DNA from: Daphnia pulex
Lineage: Eukaryota > Arthropoda > Branchiopoda > Diplostraca > Daphniidae
NCBI RefSeq assembly: GCF_021134715.1
Contig: NC_060023.1
Span: 1 to 64,000 of the forward strand
Length of the DNA: 64,000 bases
Reading direction: 5' to 3'
In this document: piece by piece, positions 11,662-21,884 of the stretch
Layout of the letters: each line of letters opens with the position of its first letter
Numbering within the stretch: the first letter of the stretch is position 1
Position numbers and translations under genes: made by a program
Notes under the pieces: model-generated
Told to the model about the DNA's origin: nothing
The model's input: the letters and a program-made list of their open reading frames with translations, nothing else
Database searches by the model: none

Positions 11662-13992
11662 CTATTTGTTGTTGTTGTTCTGATCGCCTTTATTGGCGGG
11701 ATTGGGTGAGCCACGGTCGAAATTGGATCTGCGGCTATCATTGTTGTATCTAGCAAAAAGATAGAAGGAAAGAGGAATTAGTGGGCCGTCAATAATCAGA
11801 TGCTGCACCTAATTCAAGTTAAATAATATAATGATAACGGGAATGAAGTGGGCGGGATGGGTGGTTAGAAGACAGTCAATGTCTTCACTCCATTCCCCCA
11901 ACAATCCAAATTGCTCATCGCGAGCTAAAGCTCGCTCGAACAATTTACAAATTGTCGGTAAATTCGTTCGACATTGACTGTGTCTTTAAAGCAAGATATA
12001 ATCAGATATAATAAGATATAAGATAAGACCCCCTGATGGTCGACAGTTACCAACGCCTGATTGAAAATTGGAGCTCGTGGGAGCCCTGCTGGACTGTGTA
12101 ACATGGATGCGCCACCAAATCGGCATTTCGTCTAAAAAGGCGTCAATACTCTTTCATACGAATAGTTGTCGGAGGGTTCCTTCCCACCGTGCTGCAGCTC
12201 TTGCTGGAATGAAAATTAACAAGGAAAAGCTAATACCTCCTTGACGCCAGACAACAGAGAGTTGTGGTTCCGTTGCTTACACCAACTGCTCCAAGCGACC
12301 TCAGCGGACTGGTATGCAGGGTGCGTATTCGATCGAATTGCTCCCAGTATGAGCTCGATAATTTCCTTCGGAAAGGTTCGTTCTTCCAGACAACTCCGGA
12401 GAACCACCGAGCGATAAAACAGATGGATTCGTTCCTGTCAATGGATGACCCTCCCCCAACGGGGAGATCAGCCTACTTGGATGGGAAGAGAAGGAGCGGA
12501 ATTTCCGTTGCTAGCTCTATCAGGGACGGGAGGTCAGTGGTGTTGCTAGGGCAATCTCGGCTAGTTTCCTAGTCCTTATTCGTTTCATACTGCCCCCCTC
12601 CCTTCTTTAAAAAGGATGCATCCGACGCCCTGGACAAATCCGTCGTCGGGAAAACTGAGCGGACGGCCAGATGTAAAATCTGCCTTTGAAACCACCCAAG
12701 AAGGATTTCTAAGAGCCTCTTGTAAACGTGCCGAAAGCGTAAATTGCTCTCTTGACCTGATCAGATGATCATCCGGTTTGGAATCTAAGGGGATCCGAAG
12801 AGCACGGAAGTGTGCTGGGGCAATTCTATACCCGTGCGCCGAGATTAAAATCTCATCCCAATAAAGTTCGAGGCGAAGGTCGTTCTTCCGCAGGAAGGTT
12901 ACCACTCCCCTTGCTAGTCTGGTGAACGCCCATCACATTGAGTTTAAAACGAAGGAGGGGGGGGGCACGAATTCGAAGAAAACGCCCCCATTTAAACTGA
13001 AGGAATTTCAAAAGGCCTTCAAAAATAGGAAAAAAAATTGAGACCGACAAGTATGAGTCAATCAAGTTCAACTTGGTGAGCCAACCCGCTCCCGAATAAT
13101 TGGACGGGATCACAAATAGAATTTAGTTGTAGATATGGGGCCACCGTTGATAAATTCCACCGATCGAAAGCCGGTCTTGACAATTTAACATAAAAACGCG
13201 CTATGCGTCCAAGAGAAAAAACCCATAAAAGGAAAGGAGAATAGATTGGACATACCGAGATCCTTTAAAATTGGAATAGCGACCGCCTGAAGATGAAGGG
13301 GGGTGGCTGAAATCGCGACTCGATTGGCGTTGATCATGACCACCTTTAGATCCGGGCGCGCGAGGGGCTCCCGCGTTTTCGAGAGCGTTCAGAGTTTTCA
13401 CTTGCTCGACCAGGGCCTGGGTGAACTTCGGACCGAAGAGGTGTTCTCCACCCGTTGGCAGGACAGCTTTGTCGTCTAGCAGTCCAATATTCTGCGGGTA
13501 GATTTGGGCCAGAATGTTGCGGCGTCGCGCGTTCGTGATGTCGTGGTACACCACCGCCCAGAGCTTCAGAGCTGTTTTGACCGCCTTGGCGTCGGCTCGG
13601 GATTTCTTCTTTTTCTTGAGCCGACTTGCTAGAAACATGATGGGCTTGACTAAGTCAAGGATCTTGAAGGTTTGATTTCTGTAGATTTTCTCGATTGGGT
13701 CGATGTTGACCTTGGCTGCCGAAGATGACTTAACTGCCTTCAGCCGGATGTAGAATGCATCATCTAGATTGGGGTTGATCAGCAGGTCGGCGTTCTTCTT
13801 TAGCTTGGGTCTAAAGGCCTCTCTAGCACTTTTCGCTCGAGTGTCATCTAAACCCGATACGACCCAGTCGGCCAAACTAGCTGACTTTTCACTTGAGAGA
13901 CGAAATTTCTTTACGCCTCCTCTTCTTGATGAGTCGGAGCCTGAACTACTAGAATTTGAGCTAGAATCGCTTGACTGTTCGGGATCCGACAT
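11662..13992 (-). CDS. DIRS gag-like protein, apparently spliced
   Basis: The main exon runs from ATG at 13992 to 13256. It encodes a Ser/Asp-rich N-terminus (MSDPEQSSDSSSNSS), a basic stretch (RLKKKKKSRADAK) and a Gly/Ser/Arg-rich end (SSSGGRYSNFKGSR), typical of DIRS gag. At TCTCG followed by GTATGT there is a strong donor. A matching acceptor (CTTTTTGCTAG) lies at 11750, and the last exon 11662-11749 continues in frame as YNNDSRRSNFDRGSPNPANK to a stop. The intron of about 1.5 kb removes the RT, the recombinase and the internal complementary region. The unspliced frame would run to 13201 with a hydrophobic tail (LLSFYGFFLLDA). Phase match plus continuing Arg/Asn/Gly composition support splicing; a transcript would settle it. 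Confidence 0.6.
11873..11982. repeat. DIRS internal complementary region (circle junction)
   Basis: Bases 11873-11953 are the reverse complement of the left edge, including the TCGCGAGCTAAAGCTCGC tract. Bases 11950-11982 are the reverse complement of the right edge (GTCGGTAAATTCGTTCGAC). The two halves overlap by AATT, the bases shared by the element ends. This is the template-like junction expected for DIRS circular intermediates. Confidence 0.9.
12216..12407 (-). pseudogene. DIRS tyrosine recombinase, N-terminal fragment
   Basis: The segment containing NTHPAYQSAEVAWSSWCKQR matches the N-terminal SAM-like part of DIRS tyrosine recombinases (pattern STxxxYxSAWxxWxxWC). The catalytic half with the R-H-R-Y residues is missing; only about 240 bp remain before the internal complementary region. 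The element cannot encode its own integration function. Confidence 0.65.
12585..13113 (-). pseudogene. DIRS reverse transcriptase fragment, frameshifted
   Basis: Two overlapping minus-strand frames carry consecutive RT blocks. GWLTKLNLIDSYLSV and KFLQFKWG (frame ending at 12853) correspond to the fingers/palm segment. VTFLRKNDLRLELYWDEIL (frame starting at 12905) corresponds to the catalytic YxDD block. The catalytic motif has decayed from the usual YLDD to YWDE and the frame is broken between the blocks, so the enzyme is dead. RNase H sequence is not clearly readable downstream. Confidence 0.75.
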
Positions 13993-14021
13993 GATGTTTG
14001 CACAACGAGAGCGAAAAGAGA

Positions 14022-14144
14022 TCTGATGTGTCTAAGGGAAAGGTCCGCCCACCTGAGCGCCATCTCTCACCTATCCCCCGTTTTTGTTGTTCTTTTGTTT
14101 GCTGAGAAGCAGCTGAAATATAGAGGTCGCACACAGTCAATGTC
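14022..14144 (-). repeat. DIRS right inverted terminal repeat
   Basis: Reverse complement of 11468-11590, essentially identical. The right-edge extension 14145-14164 (GAACGAATTTACCGACAATT) has no counterpart at the left edge but is matched in the internal complementary region. The gag start codon lies 30 bp inside this repeat. Confidence 0.9.
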
Positions 14145-14463
14145 GAACGAATTTACCGACAATTGTGGATTGATTACCGTTTGGAGTTACTTATTTGGCT
14201 GTTGGTGATGTGTTGGCGGTTTTTTTATGGTGAGAAGATGATTATTTAGTGAAGACCATATTATGTTAGTATCGATTTCTCGTATTTCTTTGTTATTCTA
14301 ATGAGTGTCGATTACTTAAACCGGGAATTATTTCCAATTATTTTAAACCTTGCCTTTGCCTTATTTTCTGCAGTTATTTTTATTTACTTTACACGTCTCT
14401 GAAACATTTATCGGCAGTTGCTGAGATGCGATTTTTAGTGATGACTAACATTTGTTGAATCAG

Positions 14464-14845
14464 CAACAAAGCTCACTTGTTCGATTTTTGAAAAATTGAT
14501 TTTTTTTTCTACTTCCGGTTTTCTCATTTTAGTCAGTAGTTCAGTAAATATTCATTCCACGAAAAAAAGAACCACATTTTCGTGATCCTCGTCAAATTTG
14601 TGGTAAAGTTCATGTTTTTTTTTGTACGTTTTCGTACTTCCGGTTTAGAAAATTTTCCTGAACTATAGTTCAGGAAAATTCTCGATTTTGACAAAATTTC
14701 GATTCAATTCGGATTTCGTTCAAATTACACCTAATCGACCCCAAATTTCATGGAGATCACGAATATTTGGTTTATTTTGTCAGCAGCTCAACGGTTAAGG
14801 TGCTATCGCTTACTTCCGGTCTACTTCCGGAAAATTTGCATAAAA
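14464..14845. mobile_element. Palindrome-bearing inverted-repeat element, copy 1
   Basis: First of three related elements of about 385 bp (others 18902-19288 and 24981-25370). It keeps the left terminal repeat CAACAAAGCTCACTTG but has lost the right one. It contains a perfect 30-bp palindrome (14651-14680, centred on AACTATAGTT) and several CTTCCGG motifs. There is no coding capacity, so it is a non-autonomous MITE-like element of unknown superfamily. Confidence 0.7.
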
Positions 14846-15950
14846 GATTGATTGCTAGGTTTTGGCGAACAAAAATGCGCTTTTCAAGTTATGTGAGTAT
14901 GTTAAGACCAGCCCTTCAAATACTGAGTTTTTAGACGTGTCTAATAGATGGCGTGTCGATTATTGTGTCAGTTATGGGCTTATGGCGTTTTGCTGTCAGA
15001 AGTTAAGCTATCTTTTCTTCGAAAATTACCAATGAATTCATAGGTAAATACGAGTGATTTCGTCTGTAACTTGTCGGTGATGTGTTCTATTCCGTGTATA
15101 TGTTGGATAACCTTAATGTTTTTCATCAACTTACAGTCTGATAACTGAAAACTTACAGTCTGAATGTCGTGCAGCCGGCCGTCAACTATTTTGTTCAAAC
15201 TCATTGTATTCTACTGAATGTGCCATCGAAATGATACAGGTGACAACCAACACTAGCTTTATAACATGCTGAAACCTTAATTCTTCTCATGTTTTATTAG
15301 GATTCATCATAATTATCGGCTGTTTCTATTGGACTTGCTAGATCACCAACCCCAGCATGGACCAATCTCTCATTCCAGCTTCTAGAGAATCTTGGATAAC
15401 TGATTGGCAGTTTCATGTGTAAGTTCACTTGTCATGTCAGTCGTATATGTTTCAAAAGTATTGATCTACACTTACATCTATCTAATGTTTAAGAGACAAT
15501 TTGAGTGTGTAATGATAACTGTTTAATTATTCTTTTAGATCATAGACGCACATTGATGACATAAATTATAAACAAGGTGACTTATTTTTCTTTTTTTATT
15601 TACAGGATATAAACTCCAGGTTTCTAAATTTGCACAGCAGACTTTATGAGAATTCATGTCCTTTCAAGTAAGTCAGCAAGGTCACTTGTTTACTAACCTT
15701 TTGGCTGCTACCCTTGAATCTCCCTTTTTACTCTCTAAAGCGGGCCATCTTAATTTGAGGTATTGCTTATTCTGTCGTTACAATCTTGTTTTTACAATCT
15801 TGTATTTATTGGTATCCCAATAAATGTTCATTCTGCTTACAGGGTAATCCTTCGCTACTTGTCATGGACTTCATCCACTGGTGAAAACCGACGAGAGAAT
15901 GCTGTAATCCAAGACTGATAAATTGTTTAGTCGTTAGATTAAATTAAAAG
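14846..15950 (+). repeat. Gene-like segmental duplication, copy 1
   Basis: From about 15440 this matches 20740-21221, with exon-like islands conserved (near 15605-15665 and 15840-15915) and flanking AG and GT sites kept. A third, better preserved version of the same exon pair lies at 19937-20249. In this copy the coding frame is lost: the last exon reads NPSLLVMDFIHW then a stop. The stretch 14846-15440 shows nothing recognisable. TAGATGGCG occurs at 14945. Confidence 0.5.
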
Positions 15951-16244
15951 TGCATATCTGGGCTCCCTTCTTTTCTGTGGCCCCGTTTCCCTATCTAACC
16001 ACTAACCAACGCCCGCCGGTGGTCACTCACCCGCTGTGAAACCAGGAGGAGGGGAGGGCTCTGGTCGAACGGGGACTTGGAAGGCGCATGATCCGATGAA
16101 AACTTTTGGAGGGTCATGAGCCTAACCCGGAAGCCTAGTATGACTACATCTCCCCGGAAAAACTTGCCTCGTACTTCTCTCTTCTTCTCGGTCCAGATAA
16201 ATATCTCTGGGGGCCGTAGACAAAACCTATAACAGCATGTGCGA
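15951..16244. repeat. 294-bp hyperconserved block, copy 1
   Basis: Same length as 21222-21515 and different at only about six positions, while the sequence on both sides has drifted much further. G+C is far above the surroundings. On the minus strand both copies keep one frame open across the block (PPEIFIWTEKKREVRGKF, then GDVVILGF). An acceptor-like GTTATAG lies just before it and GTGAGT follows CACAGCGG. It may be a conserved exon, a structured RNA or a region of gene conversion. I do not recognise a known RNA. Confidence 0.6.
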
Positions 16245-16319
16245 GTTTATAAGAAGCAGCCCACTATCCAATGAAAGAAAAAGCCGTGGATTAGTTTTGC
16301 GGACAGTCACGCAGATTTC

Positions 16320-16960
16320 CGCACAAATAGACCATCGCTTTTTGTCTCATTGCCGCAGCGGTGGTGGCGGGTTTGCAATAAACTCGTACAGTAGAAAAAC
16401 GTCTTGAACCGGACGCTCTGTTTATTGAAATATTAAAAAGAAAAATAACTGGTTTAAAATACAAATTTTGTATTCATTATTGACATTACATTGTTTGGGT
16501 TTAACATTGGTTTATGTGGTTTAGGGATTTAATTTGAGGATTGAAAGGTGTATGTTAGTGGGGTTTGAAGAATTGGAAAGTATAAGTTTTTGGGGTTTGG
16601 AAATTAATTGGTGTGGACTGGATATGTTTGTAGGGTTAAAGATTAACTGATTTTTTATCCAAACTTGAATTCCCCCTCCCTCCAACATCCTCCACTTTCC
16701 TTTCCCAATCCCGAAAACATGTTTATTATTTGTTTGACATAAACATCCCACAATTGTTTTTAAAAATCCATCTGTGAGTTAGACTGAAATGAAGAAGAAG
16801 GTGAAGCTAAGACTTAAACTAGCTGTAAATCTACAGACATCATGCAAATTGAACAAAATACCGCCTGCAACTTCCATAACAAGACACCAGCAACAAGTAA
16901 CAGCCACAGGTTAACTTGATGCACAACAATCTTTCACCGGCCAAGGGGTAAACAAACAAA
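16320..16960 (-). repeat. Segmental duplication continuing from the 294-bp block
   Basis: Matches 21885-22450 at lower identity. Shared landmarks are TGTCTCATTGCCGCAGCGG, the CCGGACGCTCTGTTTATTG segment and, on the minus strand, a short frame starting MGCLCQTNNKHVFGIGKG (16751 here, about 22276 in the other copy). After that start both copies stay open but diverge, so coding is not established. Confidence 0.5.
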
Positions 16961-18395
16961 GAACCTTGTTGACCATGTTGGTGGTGTTGGCCTTTTCCTT
17001 ATCCTTGGATGGGCAACAAAATGGTTCTCATTCGGTCTAAATGCAAAATCTAAAGCAAAATTTAATTTAGAAATAAAAATAATTAAAACTGTTGCACACA
17101 AAATGATGAATTCTCTCTCTCATCAGCAACAAAGAATTGGATCTGGCGCAGGCATCAATATCTTGAAGATTTACAACTTGAAAGGGAAAAGTGAATGTGA
17201 ACATTATTGTCTTAAAGAACACAGTAATTCAAAATATTTTTGGTAAAATAATTAACCTGCAACAGAAATGATTTTTCTTCAGAAGACATAGGTTGTGAGC
17301 TTGCATTATTGGATTAGACCATTTCATTTCTATTGTCACGAGCACCTAGTTGGCCAGGTACATGAAAACTTCAGCTGAAATTATCTGAAAACATAGTCAA
17401 GAATGCAGTAAGAATCATTTGCTAAAGTTTGTTTTATCTATTACTTAAAAACAGTTAACTTGTTATCCGATCTCCGTTGTTAAACTTTTTTGACGTGTAA
17501 TATCACGTCTGTCTGTGACTGACTGTGCAACCAACTTAAGATTCAAAACTCATTACTAGATGTCGCTAGTGTCGCTGATGTTGTTCTTTCATGGAACATG
17601 GTGAAACGAGGCGAAATGAGCGATACAAATTGTTTCTAATTTATACTTATTCCTGTGATTTAAAATACCAAATTGAACTTCATATCTTATGTAGGTTTAT
17701 CTTTACATAGTTTCCTTATTTTTATACTGTACTAACTTATTTCTTCAAATTCTAGATGCATACTGTCAGTCATTCCAACAAGTTGACTTAGCCCATGACT
17801 TAGCGCTCAGTCAATTTCCATCCATTAGATCCTCATGCTGTCAAAAGCCTAAAACTCATGTTTGAAGAGCACATATAGTGGAATATAAATGTGCCGAGAT
17901 AAGGTATTTCCCCATTACTGCTGTATCAATCACCAGACCATTACAATTCAGATTTTCATATAACATAGGTATTCTTGCTTATTAACCATAGTATCTTTTC
18001 TGAATCTCGCAATTTTGGTGGTGTACCTTGCAACAGCATGCTTGTTGTTATGGCTTTTTTTTACTTTGGTCTCTTATGTGTGTAAATGTGTGTAAATTTG
18101 TAAATAACGTAGAGAATTTGCTTGTCCCATTTCCACTTAGAGTTTCAGTGACATGAAGAGTGTGAAGTGAACCACCTATCACCACGCTACTGCTATTCTT
18201 CATGACACTTTCTTTAGCATCAGGAAATTTATCTCAACATGTGGAGTAATGCTGTTGCCTGTTGGTTGCTGTGAATTCCATTTTTACTGTTTTCATGAAC
18301 TTTTCAGTGTGCTTCTTAGAAGAGGTAAAGATTGATATGCTTTATTCATTTTTATATTTTCATTAATGTAAAACATTTTTTTTTTTTTACAGAGC
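16961..18395. other. Intergenic or decayed gene-like sequence
   Basis: AT-rich with scattered splice-like sites and no frame of note. Near 18080-18145, TGTAAATTTGTAAATAA and ACTTAGAGTTT recur at 24455-24510. This marks the start of another duplicated segment that continues into the palindrome-bearing element on each side. Confidence 0.4.
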
Positions 18396-18655
18396 ACGCA
18401 GTTTCTTTGTGGAATCGTGTGGCCCTGGCACGAAGATTCTTGAGCCAACGCTGGCTTTTGTCCATGACCAACGTTCTGCTTCATCCCTATCTTCCGGCGT
18501 AAGCTCATCCACCTTCTGCTTCATCGCTTCGTACACAAAAATGCAACTTCTCTTACTTCACTGACGAGTTGGAACACTTCAGTGGTCGCTTCCGTGCCGC
18601 TGTTATACACCTGCAGTCACTCACCACGGGATTATGCCCAGGTACCCGACAATTT
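18396..18655 (+). pseudogene. Exon-like remnant of a duplicated gene
   Basis: After a T-rich tract and CAG, an open stretch reads AVSLWNRVALARRFLSQRW then LLSMTNVLLHPYLPA up to a GTAAGC donor-like site. A second island (FSGRFRAAVIHLQSLTTGL) runs to about 18650. It corresponds to 24500-24705, where the matching piece ends LQSLAAGLCSG before GTAAAC. The paired islands keep similar 3' borders, but frames are not continuous. Unrecognised family; possibly a decayed gene or a spliced noncoding RNA. Confidence 0.3.
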
Positions 18656-18901
18656 ACTTATTTTCATAGATTATCTATTCGAATAGTATACTTACTTGTG
18701 TCTGTAATAATTCCGAAATCAGGCCCTACTTGCGCGCAAACGTATTGTTTCTTAGACGTTTTTTTTCTAACGCTAGATGGCTTTTCGATAATAGTCAGCT
18801 GTTGAAACAGTCAGTTTCAGTTACTTTAAAATCTCTTTAACCAGTTATCGTCAGATGTTGTGTGGAAATTTTTTAGTGAAAACTGAAGATAACTATTCCC
18901 C

Positions 18902-19288
18902 CAACAAAGCTCACTTGTTAGAATTTTAATAATGTGCTTTTTTTCTACTTCCGGTTTACTTATTTCCGTCAGTAGTTTAGTAAATATTGATCTGACGCAC
19001 AAAAGAACCACATATTCGTGATCTTCGTAAAATTTGTGGTAAAGTTCATGTTATATTTTTTACGTTTTCGTACTTCCGGTTTCGAAAATTTTCCTGAACT
19101 AGTTCAGGAAAATTCTCGATTTTGGCCAAATTTTGGATTTCGTTTAAATCACACCTAATCGACCACAAATTTCGCGGAGATCACGAATTTTTGGTTTATT
19201 TGGTCGGCAGCTCAATGGTTAAAGCGCTATCGCTTACTTCCGGTATACTTCCGGAAAATTTGCCTAAAACTAGCAAGTGAGCTTTGTT
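18902..19288. mobile_element. Palindrome-bearing inverted-repeat element, copy 2
   Basis: Bounded by CAACAAAGCTCACTTGTTAG and its inverse CTAGCAAGTGAGCTTTGTT, so both terminal repeats are intact. The central palindrome is 28 bp here (AACTAGTT centre): copies 1 and 3 have two more bases at the axis, so symmetry is kept. CTTCCGG-type motifs recur. No coding frame. Confidence 0.8.
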
Positions 19289-19936
19289 CTCTGTACTGCT
19301 CTCAAGATTTCAAGCTAAGATTAAGCAAATAAAAGTGCGCTTTTCAAGTTATCTAGTTATCTAGTTATCTAGCTAAAGATCTGAATTGATTCGAGTTACA
19401 TGGCAGATATAGAAACGCAGCTCGGATTTAAAAAGTTCGTCTGCTAAGTTAGCAAGCACGACATTAGACATTTGTTGTCGTGTGGCTGATCATTTAGTTT
19501 GCATTGTGCCATTATTCATTTCAATTTGTGCAACAGTTTATTTTAGTAGTAAGTGTTGCATGTCAAGGCATTTCTATGTAGTGTGTTGCATGTCAAGGTC
19601 TATGCTGTTAGTCACTCGGATACCTTGCCCAGCATTGGCTGTGTCACAGTGTCAGTTTGTTGCCTGAAAAATAACCAAGGATAATAACAGACAAGGGAAA
19701 TCCGTTGATTATTTTGATTTGTTTCTCATTAAGATGATGTGAAAGAGAATCAACATTATGGTTGTCCTTCCAGGAGGAAAATGACATGACAGTCAAGAAC
19801 GGGGTGAAGAAAATGAGAACAAATTTTATTACAGCGGTCATCACAGATTACATGCAAGTTATGTTTACATTGCATTTTGAGAATTCATTATGTAGGGTGA
19901 AATAGTTTGATTACTTTTTGTTTATTTCTAATTTAG
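19289..19936. other. Intergenic between element copy 2 and the exon pair
   Basis: No supported gene. A tandem TATCTAGT tract occurs near 19350-19370. A short repeat (TGTTGCATGTCAAGG) occurs twice near 19553-19600. Confidence 0.4.
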
Positions 19937-20249
19937 ATTTTGCATTTAGACTGAATGAGAACCATCCGGTTGCCGATCCAAGGAAAAGGAAAAGGCAAAC
20001 CCACCAACAGGGTCAACAAAGTTCTAAATTTGTCAACCCGTGGGCTGCTACCCCTTCAACCCCCAGCCCTATATCCTTGGAATGGGACCACTCTTATTTT
20101 GAGGTATTGATTGCTGTCGTTACAATCTTACATGAAAATTTTTAAATTTAAAGTGACCTCCATTCTCCTTTCAGGTTAACCCTGCACCGCTATTCCATGG
20201 ACGGAATCCATTGGTGGAAACTGACGAGAGATCAGTGACGGCTGACTGA
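19937..20249 (+). CDS. Terminal exon pair of an unrecognised gene (partial)
   Basis: Exon 19937-20103 follows TAATTTAG and ends TTTGAG before GTATTG. The intron is 20104-20174. The last exon 20175-20249 reads to TGA. The joined frame is open: FAFRLNENHPVADPRKRKRQ (basic, nuclear-signal-like), then a polar Gln stretch, NPWAATPSTPSPIS, and VNPAPLFHGRNPLVETDE to the end. Related but frame-broken copies lie at 15605-15920 and 20900-21185. This is the only copy of the three with an intact frame. Upstream exons were not identified and I do not recognise the protein. Confidence 0.4.
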
Positions 20250-20739
20250 CGTGCTGAATGCTCACATGCGTGCCATCCTTCCGTCGCCTCGAGGCATGGG
20301 GGAGTTGTGCCTGCTCCAGCTACGCGTCTAGCGTAATTCGACTACCCAACCGACGGCTGGTCAACTATCACCCCTCGGCCCTCGCTGACTTCTACTACCC
20401 TTGCTCTCATCTCTCAACACAGCACGGGGTTTGATCTTAGATCGTTTGGCTGTTTGTGATCTGTTATGGCGGTTTCTTGAGGACGACGATGATGTAAGTT
20501 TCGAGTTTTTTTTTGTCTTTTTTTGTTATTGTTTGTTATTTCATTTCAATTCAGTTGAGTGTCGATGAGCTAGAGCAGGAACGTTTTTGTTTTAGACATT
20601 TCTGTTTTTTGACGCTAGATAGCACAAGCAAGGTCTTAGATCGTTTTTCAGCTGTCAGCACTCAGCAGCACCAACTTCAGTTACTTTATTTTGAACATTT
20701 TTGAAGACTTTTATGGGAGTTACTGTAAAGTGTGTTGTC

Positions 20740-21221
20740 AAGTTTGGTGAGTATTTAAAGTATTGATCTGCACTTAAGTCTATTTTAAAATGTTTAAGAG
20801 ACGATTTCGAGTGTATACTATTTATTTTTGTTTTAGATCATAGACGTCAAGCACATTGATGACACAAATTATAAACAAGTTGACTTATTTTTCTCTTTTT
20901 ATTTATAGGTTCTAAACTACATGTTTATAAATTTGCATGACAGACTTTACGAGAAGTAATGTTCCTTGGTTGGTAATCTGTTGGCTGCTACCCCTTGAAT
21001 CTCTCGTCTTACTTCCTTACATGGGCCCTCTTGATTTGAGGTAATTGTGTTTCTGTCACTACAATCTTGTTTGAATGTTATTGTCATCAAAATAAATGTT
21101 TATTCTGCTTACAGGATAATCCTTCGCTACTAGTCATGGACTTCATCCACTGGTGAAAATCAATGAGAGAATGCTGCAATTCAAGACTGATACATTGTGT
21201 AGTTGTTAGATAAATGGCAAG
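20740..21221 (+). repeat. Gene-like segmental duplication, copy 2
   Basis: Matches 15440-15950 at high identity, including TTTAAGAGACGATTT, a TATTTATAG acceptor-like site, GTTGGCTGCTACCCC and CATGGACTTCATCCACTGG before a stop. The order relative to the 294-bp block is the same as in copy 1, so a segment of at least 1.5 kb was duplicated. Confidence 0.55.
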
Positions 21222-21515
21222 TGCATATCTGGGCTCCCTTCTTTTCTGTGGCCCCGTTTCCCTAACTAACCACTAACCAACGCCCGCCGGTGGTCACTCA
21301 CCCGCTGTGAAACCAGGAGGAGGGGAGGGCTCTGGTCGAACGGGGACTTGGAAGGCGCATGATCCGATGAAAACTTTTGGAGGGTCATGAGTCTAACCCG
21401 GAAGCCTAGTATGACTACATCTCCCCGGTAAAACTTGCCTCGTACTTCTCTCTTCTTCTCGGTCCAGATAAATATCTCTGGGGGCCGTAGACATGTCCTA
21501 TAACAGCATGTGCGA
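21222..21515. repeat. 294-bp hyperconserved block, copy 2
   Basis: See the copy at 15951. Differences are an A/T in CCTAACTAACC, GAGTCTAACC for GAGCCTAACC, GGTAAAAC for GGAAAAAC, and three bases in ACATGTCC. Read on the minus strand, the second is synonymous (AGA/AGG) and the third a Phe/Tyr change. An open minus-strand frame of 91 codons (21266-21541) includes the block. Confidence 0.6.
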
Positions 21516-21569
21516 TTTAAACAATGCAACCCACTACCCAATGAAACAAAAAGCCATGGTTTATTTTTT

Positions 21570-21879
21570 TGCGCAAATCTGCGTTAGTCAAGTTACAAAT
21601 TTTTCTAATTCAACAACTCGCGTAGAATTTTGCATGTAATCTATTAGTGCAAATCGCGATTCCATGTGTTTGGTAGTTAAGAAGATGGTTGTTTAAGAAA
21701 CAAACAATGGGGTGTTCTGAGTTGCCAAAAAAACTCACCATTGTTTGTTTTTTAAACAACCATCTTCTTAACTACCAAACACATAGGATCGTTATTTGCA
21801 CTAATAGACTAGATGCAAAATTCGACAGAAGTTATTGAGTTTGAAAAACTTGTAACCTGACTGACGCAGATTTCTGCAA
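21570..21879. mobile_element. Fold-back hairpin element
   Basis: Two arms of about 140 bp (21570-21711 and 21739-21879) are inverted copies of each other around a loop of about 27 bases. The inner 50 bp, including GTTTGGTAGTTAAGAAGATGG and its inverse, are almost perfectly paired. It interrupts the duplication: the equivalent position in copy 1 (near 16310) has only one GCAGATTT-type segment. A fold-back transposon or a long hairpin RNA locus would look like this. Confidence 0.75.
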
Positions 21880-21884
21880 ATAAT

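Larger units (their letters stand above)
11398..14164 (-). mobile_element. DIRS-type tyrosine-recombinase retrotransposon, degenerate
   Basis: Edges are AATTTGTAAATTG (11398) and CCGACAATT (14164). The element has inverted terminal repeats (11468-11590 and 14022-14144). An internal complementary region at 11873-11982 is the reverse complement of the left edge fused to that of the right edge. This is the diagnostic DIRS architecture used for circular replication. Coding order on the minus strand is gag, reverse transcriptase, then the N-terminal part of a tyrosine recombinase. At 2.77 kb it is about half the usual DIRS length, and the RT is frameshifted, so it is internally deleted and not autonomous. 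No flanking target duplication is seen, as expected for DIRS. Confidence 0.9.
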
